NCBI GenBank assembly: GCA_002427015.1
Contig: DIPE01000082.1
Coordinates: forward strand, 18,190 to 30,764
Direction: 5' to 3'
DNA length: 12,575 nt
Origin: Firmicutes bacterium UBA5496
Lineage (GTDB): Bacteria; Bacillota; Proteinivoracia; UBA4975
Positions 6,363 through 12,338 of the stretch are shown here, in pieces. The notes under the pieces were generated by a model. The model was not told the origin of the DNA and made no database searches. It saw nothing but the letters and a program-made list of their open reading frames with translations. Position 1 is the stretch's first letter. Each line of letters opens with the position of its first letter. The translations under genes and the position numbers were made by a program.

Positions 6363-8840
6363 TTACTTTAATTTGTTGATGAGCTGTTGCAGGGTGTCGG
6401 CGGCATTGCCCAGGAGGAGGCTGATGCCGTCTGTTCTTGAATAGATGGGGTTATCCACTCCGGCATAGCCGGGCTTAAGGTCATAGTTGCAGATAATCAC
6501 ATGGGGAGCCTGGTCCACATTGAGAATGGGCATCCCGGAAATGGGAGTGTCCTCGGTATCCCTGGCCGCCGGGTTCATGACGTCGTTGGCGCCGATAACG
6601 ATGCAGGCATCGCAAGCGGCAAACTCGTCATTGACTTCATCCATTTCGTAGAGCTGCTCATAGGAGACATCGGCTTCGCTGAGGAGGACATTCATATGCC
6701 CGGGCATGCGTCCCGCCACGGGATGGATGGCGTATTTTACTTCCGCGCCCTTGGCCTCCAGGATGTCCGCCAGCTGCTTTACCAGGTGCTGGGCCTGGGC
6801 GATGGCCATGCCGTATCCCGGCACAATGATGACCTTTTTCGCCTGATTCAGTACATGAGCTGCTTCAGAGTCTGCTGAGCCCTTGGCAGGCTCAGCTGCC
6901 GCCTGGCCTTTAAGCTCATTGAGGAGCTGCTGCAGGGTGTCGGCGGCATTGCCCAGGAGGAGGCTGATTCCATCTTTCCTTGAATAGATGGGGTTATCCA
7001 CTCCGGCATAGCCGGGTTTAAGGTCATAGTTGCAGATGATCACATGGGGGGCCTGGTCCACATTGAGGATGGGCATCCCGGAAATGGGAGTATCCTCGGT
7101 ATCCCTGGCCGCCGGGTTCATGACGTCGTTTGCGCCAACAACGATGCAGGCATCGCAGGCGGCGAACTCGTCATTTACTTCCTCCATTTCATAGAGCTGT
7201 TCGTAGGAGACATCGGCTTCGCTGAGGAGGACATTCATATGCCCGGGCATGCGTCCCGCCACGGGATGGATGGCGTATTTCACTTCCGCGCCCTTGGTTT
7301 CCAGGGTATCCGCCAGCTGCTTCACCAGGTGTTGCGCCTGGGCGATGGCCATGCCATATCCCGGCACAATGATGACTTTTTTCGCCCGGTTCAGGACCTG
7401 AGCCGCATTAGACTCCGCGGGACCCTGAGCCGGTTTAGCTGCTGCCTGGCCTTTAAGGTCATTGAGGAGCTGCTGCAGAGTGTCGGCGGCATTGCCCAGG
7501 AGGAGGCTAATCCCGTCTTTTCTTGAATAGATGGGGTTATCCACTCCGGCATAGCCGGGCTTAAGGTCATAGTTGCAGATGATTACATGGGGGGCCTGGT
7601 CCACGTTGAGAATGGGCATTCCGGAAATGGGAGTGTCCTGGGTATCCCTGGCCGCCGGGTTCATGACGTCGTTGGCGCCGATAACGATGCAGGCATCGCA
7701 GGCGGCGAACTCGTCATTTACTTCTTCCATTTCATAGAGCTGCTCATAGGAGACATCGGCTTCGCTGAGGAGGACATTCATGTGGCCAGGCATGCGTCCC
7801 GCCACGGGATGGATGGCGTATTTCACCTGAGCGCCCTTGGCTTCCAGGGTATCCGCCAGCTGCTTCACCAGGTGCTGGGCCTGGGCGATGGCCATGCCGT
7901 ATCCCGGCACGATGATGACTTTTTTCGCGCTGTTCAGGACCTCAGCCGGATTGGCGGCAACAGCTTTTTCAGCCGCAGGGACGGGTTTTGGCTCTTGCTT
8001 CCCTTTGCCTGGTTTGGCAGAAGCAACACTGGTTTTGCCAAGCAAAATATCCATGAGACTGGCATTCATAGCCCGGCACATGATTTGCGTCAGCAGCAGG
8101 CCGCTGGCGCCAACGATTCCGCCCACGGACACCAGCAAAATATCGCCGATGGCCATGCCGGCGATAGAACCGGCGACACCGCTGAAGGAGTTGAGCAAAG
8201 AAATAGTGATGGGCATGTCTGCTCCGCCCACTCGCACCGAGATGGCGATTCCCCAGAAGCCGCTGAAAATAGCGGCGGCGGCCACTACAAGGCCCATGGG
8301 AACGCCCGGCACAAAGGCGAGGACAATAGTTAACAGCATCAAGATGCTGGCAACCAGGGTGATGGTCTGGTGGCCCCTCCAGACAATGGGGCGGCCATTG
8401 ATTTTACCTGCCAGCTTGCCGGCAGCGACGGTGCTGCCGGTAAAGGTGAGGGTGCCCACACAGAGGGCGATGACGGCGGTAAGCAGGGAAAAGGCGCTTT
8501 CGGGGAGGAACATTGTCGCTCCCCCCACCAGAGCCGAGGCGGCTCCGCCAACACCGTTGAGCATTCCTACCATCTGGGGCATTTGAATCATCTTGACAGT
8601 CTTGGCCAAATAAAGGCCGATGATGGCGCCTGCCCCGATGCAGCCAAGGATAATATAGAGAGCAGCAGGCACACTGATTATTTTAAAGTAAATTAAGGTG
8701 ACGATAATAGCGATTGCGGTAGCCAAAGCGCTGAGCTGGTTGCCGCGGACGGCAGTTTTCACCTGACTCATCAAGGAGATGCCATATAAAATGACGACGG
8801 AGAGAATTCCACTGATAATATAGTAAACAAGGGGAGTCAT
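6363..8840 (-). CDS. pntB: NAD(P) transhydrogenase beta subunit with three tandem NADP-binding domains
   Basis: The product is the membrane beta subunit of the proton-translocating (Re/Si-specific) transhydrogenase, which moves hydride between NAD(H) and NADP(H). Residues 1-270 form the membrane domain with about nine helices and the conserved blocks MPQMVGMLNG, LTFTGS and SLLNSFSG. Residue 271 onward is a Lys/Pro/Ala linker. The NADP-binding domain III, normally present once, then occurs three times: 297-463, 478-644 and 659-825. Each copy has PGYGMAIAQAQ (GYG at 313, 494 and 675), the GRMPGHMNVLL block, GANDVMNPAA and GYAGVDNP, so none looks dead. The linkers are 14-residue Ala/Pro-rich pieces. 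The usual length is about 460 residues; the excess is two units of 181. All copies read NYD where E. coli has Lys424-Arg425-Ser426. The start overlaps the pntA2 stop by one base, with an AAGGGGGG ribosome site. Confidence 0.95.
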   Translation of the reverse strand: MTPLVYYIISGILSVVILYGISLMSQVKTAVRGNQLSALATAIAIIVTLIYFKIISVPAALYIILGCIGAGAIIGLYLAKTVKMIQMPQMVGMLNGVGGAASALVGGATMFLPESAFSLLTAVIALCVGTLTFTGSTVAAGKLAGKINGRPIVWRGHQTITLVASILMLLTIVLAFVPGVPMGLVVAAAAIFSGFWGIAISVRVGGADMPITISLLNSFSGVAGSIAGMAIGDILLVSVGGIVGASGLLLTQIMCRAMNASLMDILLGKTSVASAKPGKGKQEPKPVPAAEKAVAANPAEVLNSAKKVIIVPGYGMAIAQAQHLVKQLADTLEAKGAQVKYAIHPVAGRMPGHMNVLLSEADVSYEQLYEMEEVNDEFAACDACIVIGANDVMNPAARDTQDTPISGMPILNVDQAPHVIICNYDLKPGYAGVDNPIYSRKDGISLLLGNAADTLQQLLNDLKGQAAAKPAQGPAESNAAQVLNRAKKVIIVPGYGMAIAQAQHLVKQLADTLETKGAEVKYAIHPVAGRMPGHMNVLLSEADVSYEQLYEMEEVNDEFAACDACIVVGANDVMNPAARDTEDTPISGMPILNVDQAPHVIICNYDLKPGYAGVDNPIYSRKDGISLLLGNAADTLQQLLNELKGQAAAEPAKGSADSEAAHVLNQAKKVIIVPGYGMAIAQAQHLVKQLADILEAKGAEVKYAIHPVAGRMPGHMNVLLSEADVSYEQLYEMDEVNDEFAACDACIVIGANDVMNPAARDTEDTPISGMPILNVDQAPHVIICNYDLKPGYAGVDNPIYSRTDGISLLLGNAADTLQQLINKLK
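6366..7952 (-). repeat. Triple in-frame tandem repeat encoding domain III of PntB (543-bp period)
   Basis: Units encoding the 167-residue domain lie at 7452-7952 (first in the protein), 6909-7409 (second) and 6366-6866 (third). Corresponding bases are exactly 543 apart, which is 181 codons including the linker. By counting the protein, copies 1 and 2 differ at 8 of 167 positions, 2 and 3 at 10, and 1 and 3 at 11. Most differences sit at the copy edges. At the DNA level there are many additional silent third-base differences, so the copies are old enough to have diverged yet stay constrained at the protein level. Confidence 0.95.
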
Positions 8841-9136
8841 TATTTTCTGCCCCCCTTATCGAACATGCGCAGCATTCTGTGGGTGACGCCAAAACCGCCA
8901 GCCACATTGATCATGGCCAGAATAATTGCCAGACCGCCGATAATGCCTGCGATGACAGGGTTGTATTCTTTAGTCAGAACTGCTACTGTAGTCAATGCGC
9001 CCAGGACGGTAATGCCGCTGAGGGCATTCATGCCGGACATAAGCGGGGTGTGGAGCAAGCTGGGGACATTTTTAATGATGCTGTATCCAAGAAGAGTAGC
9101 GACAATAAAGATACCCACCAAGATTAAAGGTGACAT
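8840..9136 (-). CDS. pntA2: NAD(P) transhydrogenase alpha-2 subunit (membrane part)
   Basis: The 98-residue product is the small membrane subunit that corresponds to the C-terminal membrane helices of a full-length PntA. Three hydrophobic helices are visible (about 3-21, 38-55 and 60-82). LLHTPLMSGMNALSG at 27-41 is the family signature and VTHRMLRMF closes the protein. Separate alpha-1 and alpha-2 genes are the arrangement known from Rhodospirillum and Thermus. GGAGGT at 9142-9147 lies five bases before the ATG. Position 40 is Ser where the Thermus alpha-2 subunit has the proton-path His42. The stop codon overlaps the pntB start (TAATG). Confidence 0.92.
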   Translation of the reverse strand: MSPLILVGIFIVATLLGYSIIKNVPSLLHTPLMSGMNALSGITVLGALTTVAVLTKEYNPVIAGIIGGLAIILAMINVAGGFGVTHRMLRMFDKGGRK

Positions 9137-9182
9137 AAGTTACCTCCAATGTACGTTTTGAACTTTCTTGGTCTTAACAGTA

Positions 9183-9215
9183 CTTCCACCAGGCGGGAAT
9201 CCCGCCTGGTGGAAG
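9183..9215 (-). promoter_or_regulatory. 15-bp stem-loop between pntA1 and pntA2
   Basis: Arms 9183-9197 (CTTCCACCAGGCGGG) and 9201-9215 (CCCGCCTGGTGGAAG) pair perfectly around a three-base loop. It lies 28 bases after the pntA1 stop and about 35 bases before the pntA2 ribosome site. On the transcribed (minus) strand no T-run follows; the sequence continues TACTGTTAAGACC. Efficient rho-independent termination is therefore unlikely. It more probably acts as an RNA-stability or processing element that sets the ratio of alpha-1 to the membrane subunits. Confidence 0.75.
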
Positions 9216-9243
9216 GGAAAAAGTCTGTAGGTAAGAGCAGAGG

Positions 9244-10401
9244 TTATAGTCCCATTGCCTCCCTGGCGCCTTCGTGGACAATTTGTTTGCCATCGGTAAC
9301 CAGGATGGAGGAAGTGATTTCATCTTTGGTGTCGATTACCATCTTGCCGTCTTTGACCAGGTAATCTACCAGGTGGTAGACATTGTTGGCAAACATCCAG
9401 GTGGAGCTGGTGGCAATATGGCCGGGAATGTTCTTGATCCCGGAGATGGTTACTGAATGTTTCTGGACAACTTTGCCGGGCTCAGAAATTTCACAGTTTC
9501 CGCCCTGGTCGATTGAGATGTCAATGATGACAGATCCTGGCCGCATTGCTTTAACCATATCTTCGGTGACTATGATTGGAGCCAGCTTGCCCGGGATCAG
9601 GGCGCTCAAAATAATAATGTCCATATCAATGATGGTTTCTCTCAGGTTCTCTCTTTCCACTACCAGCCACTTGTCAGGGAGCTTATTGGCATAGCCACCC
9701 TTGCCAATGGCGATATCGGCAGGCACTCCGGTTTCGACGACTTTTGCGCCCACGCTCATAGACTGTTCACAGGCATCAGGGCGAATATCGCAGGCATGGA
9801 CAATGGCGCCCAGCCGTTTAGCTGTTGCAACTGCCTGGAGGCCGGCAACACCGGTTCCTACTACTAAAACTTTAGCCGGTTTCATTCTGCCAACTGCTGA
9901 GAAGATTTCAGGGACAAACTTCGAAAGGGATTCAGCTGCCACCAATACGCTCCTGTAGCCGGCACAGGTGCTCATTGAGGACAGGGCATCCATTTTCTGG
10001 GCTTTGGAAATGCGGGGAATTCCGTCCAGGGTGAGGCTGATAACGCCCTTGGCGGCCATGTCTTGGACCATCTTATGGTTTACAGGCGCTGCAGGATGGA
10101 TAAAGGTAATGAGGTACTGGCCGGCATGCATCATGTCAATTTCGTGGATATTCTTCTCTTTGTTGAAGAGAGGCTCTTTGACCTTGAGGATGACATCTGC
10201 CTTTTTAAAGAGTTCAATGGGATCCTCAACCATGGTGGCTCCAGCTTCTTCATACTGGCTGTCAAGGAAATATGCGCCTTCACCGGCTCCGCGTTCTACT
10301 AAGACAGTAAACCCGTCAGCTATGTACTTCTTAACTGTATCCGGGGTTGCTGCGACTCGGTTTTCACCTTCCATTATTTCCTTGGGGACACCTAAAATCA
10401 T
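9244..10401 (-). CDS. pntA1: NAD(P) transhydrogenase alpha-1 subunit (NAD-binding domain I)
   Basis: The 385-residue product is the peripheral NAD(H)-binding domain I of the transhydrogenase, similar in length to the separate alpha-1 of Rhodospirillum. The Rossmann motif GTGVAG is at residues 182-187, with Asp205 (ACDIRP) at the end of the second strand for the adenosine ribose. The catalytic block RISKAQKMDALSS has Arg130, Gln135 and Asp138, which correspond to Arg127, Gln132 and Asp135 of the Rhodospirillum protein. The mobile-loop GGYANKL (Tyr237) is kept. It is related to alanine dehydrogenase, but the GGY loop and the operon context identify it as transhydrogenase. AGGAGG at 10410-10415 lies eight bases before the ATG. 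It is the first gene of pntA1-pntA2-pntB. Confidence 0.95.
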   Translation of the reverse strand: MILGVPKEIMEGENRVAATPDTVKKYIADGFTVLVERGAGEGAYFLDSQYEEAGATMVEDPIELFKKADVILKVKEPLFNKEKNIHEIDMMHAGQYLITFIHPAAPVNHKMVQDMAAKGVISLTLDGIPRISKAQKMDALSSMSTCAGYRSVLVAAESLSKFVPEIFSAVGRMKPAKVLVVGTGVAGLQAVATAKRLGAIVHACDIRPDACEQSMSVGAKVVETGVPADIAIGKGGYANKLPDKWLVVERENLRETIIDMDIIILSALIPGKLAPIIVTEDMVKAMRPGSVIIDISIDQGGNCEISEPGKVVQKHSVTISGIKNIPGHIATSSTWMFANNVYHLVDYLVKDGKMVIDTKDEITSSILVTDGKQIVHEGAREAMGL

Positions 10402-10685
10402 TCTTTTTTCCTCCTCATTAGACAGTATTCCGATTTGGCTACTGCTTCATGCCAATAGCCCAAATAACATTATATATGATTGCTAAGATTATTAAAAGCC
10501 TAACAGGGGGTAGGGATTGATAATTAATCCCCCAATTTCTCCGGCGGGAACCAGTACATCTGCCCGACACCAACGGCCTGGGCAAGCCAGATATCTTCCT
10601 GGGCAAACGAGTTATAGACTGGAAACAGATTTATTGGTCTGAAAAGGAAAATCCCCATCTGTCAAGAATTAGTCTTTAAAAGACA
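10402..10685. other. Intergenic region upstream of pntA1, with an unassigned reading-frame fragment
   Basis: Besides the pntA1 ribosome site and candidate promoter, this stretch holds a small inverted repeat GGGATT-7-AATCCC (10513-10531). It lies just upstream of the promoter and could be an operator. A plus-strand frame from 10524 to 10679 is open for about 50 codons without a start codon; part reads RVIDWKQIYWSEKENPHLS. I do not recognise it, and it may be the end of a lost gene. The minus-strand leader also has an imperfect TTTGGGCTA/TAGCCAAA pairing. Nothing else is seen. Confidence 0.35.
10469..10497 (-). promoter_or_regulatory. Candidate promoter of the pnt operon
   Basis: On the minus strand a perfect TATAAT lies at 10474-10469. 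A weak -35 (TTTTAA, 10497-10492) precedes it with a 17-base spacer in an AT-rich stretch. The start of transcription would be near 10462, giving a leader of about 60 bases before pntA1. The -35 matches only three of six consensus bases, so an activator or another sigma factor is possible. Confidence 0.45.
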
Positions 10686-10700
10686 ATGACAGGTGGGGAT
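10651..10700. repeat. Near-perfect 14-bp inverted repeat with a nested palindrome
   Basis: ATCCCCATCTGTCA (10651-10664) pairs with TGACAGGTGGGGAT (10687-10700) with one mismatch, a T-G wobble in plus-strand RNA. The 22-base interval contains a second palindrome, GTCTTT-A-AAAGAC (10672-10684). On the minus strand the stem is followed by TTTTCCTTTT, which would suit a terminator, although no minus-strand gene reads into it. On the plus strand it ends just before the start of the transporter remnant. It may be the operator or leader of that dead gene. Confidence 0.5.
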
Positions 10701-10703
10701 GAA

Positions 10704-11170
10704 ATGCATAAGGAAACGGTATCCAAGATTGGCAGGCGGAACTGGGTTTATTCTCTTAGGCCTTTCCAAATCCCTCTCCGGGCCCTGGTGGCCATCCCTA
10801 TCCTCATCAGCATTGCCCTAGCCGTGCCGGCAGGAAGATTGACAGATAGGGGTTATATCTCCCACCTGACCCTGGGGGCGCCTTTCCTTTCCTGCCTGGA
10901 CTTTATTCTCCTGTCCTTACCCGGGAGAATTACCAAGTGGTCCTCACGGGCAGCCTCATCTAAAGTGGGTTTGTAGTATTCCTGCTCTCCCTGGGCGCAT
11001 GGATCAAGAACCTTATGCCCCTGGAGAGTCGGGGACAATTTGAAGGCATCAGGATGATCTTTAACGTCGTCATTCCCATGGTTATCGATCCGGCCATCGG
11101 CTCCTTCCTGATCTCCCGCTATGGCATCCCCACCGTCATCAATGGCGAGCCGGGCTTCATCCCCACTACT
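10704..11170 (+). pseudogene. Degraded MFS-type (sugar) transporter
   Basis: The remnant starts at an ATG (10704) after AGGTGGGG and reads a membrane-protein-like sequence with AVPAGRLTDRG and several hydrophobic stretches. Near 10920 the similarity moves to another frame (ENYQVVLTGSLI). That frame is broken by a TAA at 10961-10963 and then continues SGFVVFLLSLGAWIKN, ESRGQFEGIRMIF and INGEPGF. The last blocks resemble MFS transporters of the glycoside/sugar type, from memory. The protein is too short for twelve helices, is frameshifted and carries a nonsense codon, so it is not functional. The exact 3' border against the following remnant is uncertain. Confidence 0.65.
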
Positions 11171-11378
11171 TCAGGTTACGGCAGTCCTCAGCACCACCGC
11201 CCTCCTGGAGAATCAGCTCAAGCCCTTAATTGAAAAGGGAGTCTGTGCCGCTATCTACACCCAGTTAACCGACGTGGAAACCAAAATCAACGGGTTAGTT
11301 ACCTATGATCGGCCAGTGGTAAAGATCCAGCTTGCTCTAGGAGCAAATCATATTGCTAATGGGAGGAAAATTACATGA
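11171..11378 (+). pseudogene. C-terminal remnant of a glycoside hydrolase family 2 enzyme
   Basis: In the frame ending at 11378 the sequence reads KPLIEKGVCAAIYTQLTDVE and then KINGLVTYDRPVVKI. This resembles the end of family 2 glycoside hydrolases (typical motif AAVYTQTTDVE-EVNGLMTYDR). Only about 50 residues are recognisable, no catalytic Glu is present and no start belongs to it. It sits directly after the MFS remnant in a different frame, so a transporter-glycosidase pair was probably deleted and fused. Its stop overlaps the RidA start codon by chance or through the deletion. Confidence 0.6.
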
Positions 11379-11740
11379 GAAAAATTGTCCGAAGCGACAT
11401 TAACGAGGATTGGGTGCATTCCGGCATTGTTGAGGCCGGCGATTTTGCCTTCTTGAATTATTGCGTGGGAAATGTTGGTCAACCTGTTGAAAATCAGATT
11501 AATGGTGCATTTGACCATTTAGAGCGGCGATTGAAATCCATCGGTTTGACTTTAGAATCAGTAGTTAAGATCGATTGTATGTTCCGAGATATCTGGGATA
11601 TACCTTTGCTGGAAAAGGTCATCAAAGAAAGATTTAATGGAAAGTATCCTGCACGAAAATCAATACAAACAGAGTTTTCTCATGTTGGTGGGGAAGATGG
11701 GCTCCACTTCCAACTTGACGCTATAGCATTTAAGGGTTAG
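11375..11740 (+). CDS. RidA family protein (YjgF/YER057c/UK114)
   Basis: The 121-residue product has the length and pattern of RidA proteins, trimeric cytoplasmic proteins. The best known members hydrolyse reactive 2-aminoacrylate and related imines formed by PLP enzymes. The conserved KIDCMFRDIWDIP block (65-77), YPARKS with Arg94 (the equivalent of the active-site Arg105 of E. coli RidA) and the closing LDAIAF are visible. At the position of E. coli Glu120 an Asp115 is found, so this may be one of the RidA subgroups without the classic imine deaminase activity. GGGAGG at 11361-11366 gives a good eight-base spacing to ATG 11375. The gene looks intact although its surroundings are decayed. 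Confidence 0.88.
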   Translation: MRKIVRSDINEDWVHSGIVEAGDFAFLNYCVGNVGQPVENQINGAFDHLERRLKSIGLTLESVVKIDCMFRDIWDIPLLEKVIKERFNGKYPARKSIQTEFSHVGGEDGLHFQLDAIAFKG

Positions 11741-11792
11741 CCCCACAAGTTGAATCTTTCACCTACAAATAACCTGCCCAATCAGGATTCAC

Positions 11793-12232
11793 CTAAGGGA
11801 TTTCCGTGCGGTCCAGGCCCCGAGGACTGTCAGCCAGTTGCTCAGGGAAGCTGTATTGCTGAAGGGCGGCGATGTAGCGGAGTTCATTGTCAGAATAGGT
11901 GAAAGGAATTTAGATGGTGAATTAACCTGGAAGGGTATAGAGAGTGCTTTTATGCAAGACCCAGCGTCAGTTATCTCATTGGCCTATATAATAACGCCAT
12001 AGAGAACGACGATGATATTGACACAAATGACTATTTGCTTTCGTTGCTAACTAGGATCAGGGGGCAATTGATTCAAGGGGATTTCCGGGCCTTGTACGAA
12101 GTCTGGAAAGTTTACGGTTGGGACGACGATGAGGAGGAGGATGATCTCTTCACCCCTCCGGTTCCTCCTGAGAAGGATACAGGCCAAGAAATTCTGCAAG
12201 AGTTGAGGGAAAAGCTAGTATCTGTATGGTGA
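11793..12232 (+). pseudogene. Frameshifted acidic hypothetical protein
   Basis: Two plus-strand frames follow each other and overlap. The first, from about 11793 to the TAG at 11999-12001, reads LRDFRAVQAPRTVSQLLREA and then LTWKGIESAFMQDPASV, with no start codon in view. The second is open from about 11945 to 12232 and reads SYLIGLYNNAIENDDDIDTN, LLTRIRGQLIQGDFRALYEVW, an Asp/Glu run and PPVPP. From memory, the second resembles the C-terminus of a family of unnamed bacterial proteins ending in a RGDLRALYLGWL-acidic-PPVPPGL pattern. A frameshift between about 11945 and 12000 would join the parts. Only the second part could be expressed alone, from a TTG at 12035 without a good ribosome site. 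Function unknown. Confidence 0.45.
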
Positions 12233-12255
12233 GTTCAAATGGAGTAAGCGTGAGC

Positions 12256-12290
12256 AATAAAATGCAGCCCCAACCTACTGGTTAGGGCTG
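12256..12290 (-). terminator. Terminator downstream of the minus-strand nucleotidyltransferase
   Basis: Bases 12265-12275 and 12280-12290 form an 11-bp stem with a four-base loop. The single non-Watson-Crick position is a G-U pair in minus-strand RNA but a C-A mismatch in plus-strand RNA. On the minus strand the stem is followed by TTTTATT. Both points favour termination of the minus-strand gene that ends at 12339. Confidence 0.6.
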
Positions 12291-12338
12291 ATTAATCATT
12301 AAGTGAAATTACTTCCTCGAGGGGGTTCTTGATGTTGG

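Noticed and set aside
6366..7952. The triple repeat as an assembly duplication artefact
   Set aside because: The three copies differ from each other at many silent and some coding positions spread over the whole unit. Repeated copies of one read set would not show this.
6501..8586. Several long plus-strand reading frames (up to about 249 codons) opposite pntB
   Set aside because: They are antisense shadows of the conserved transhydrogenase gene. The same shadow appears three times because the domain is repeated. They have no ribosome sites or family similarity.
9183..9215. The pntA1-pntA2 hairpin as a rho-independent terminator
   Set aside because: No T-run follows on the transcribed strand, and the downstream genes are needed for the same complex and have no evident promoter of their own.
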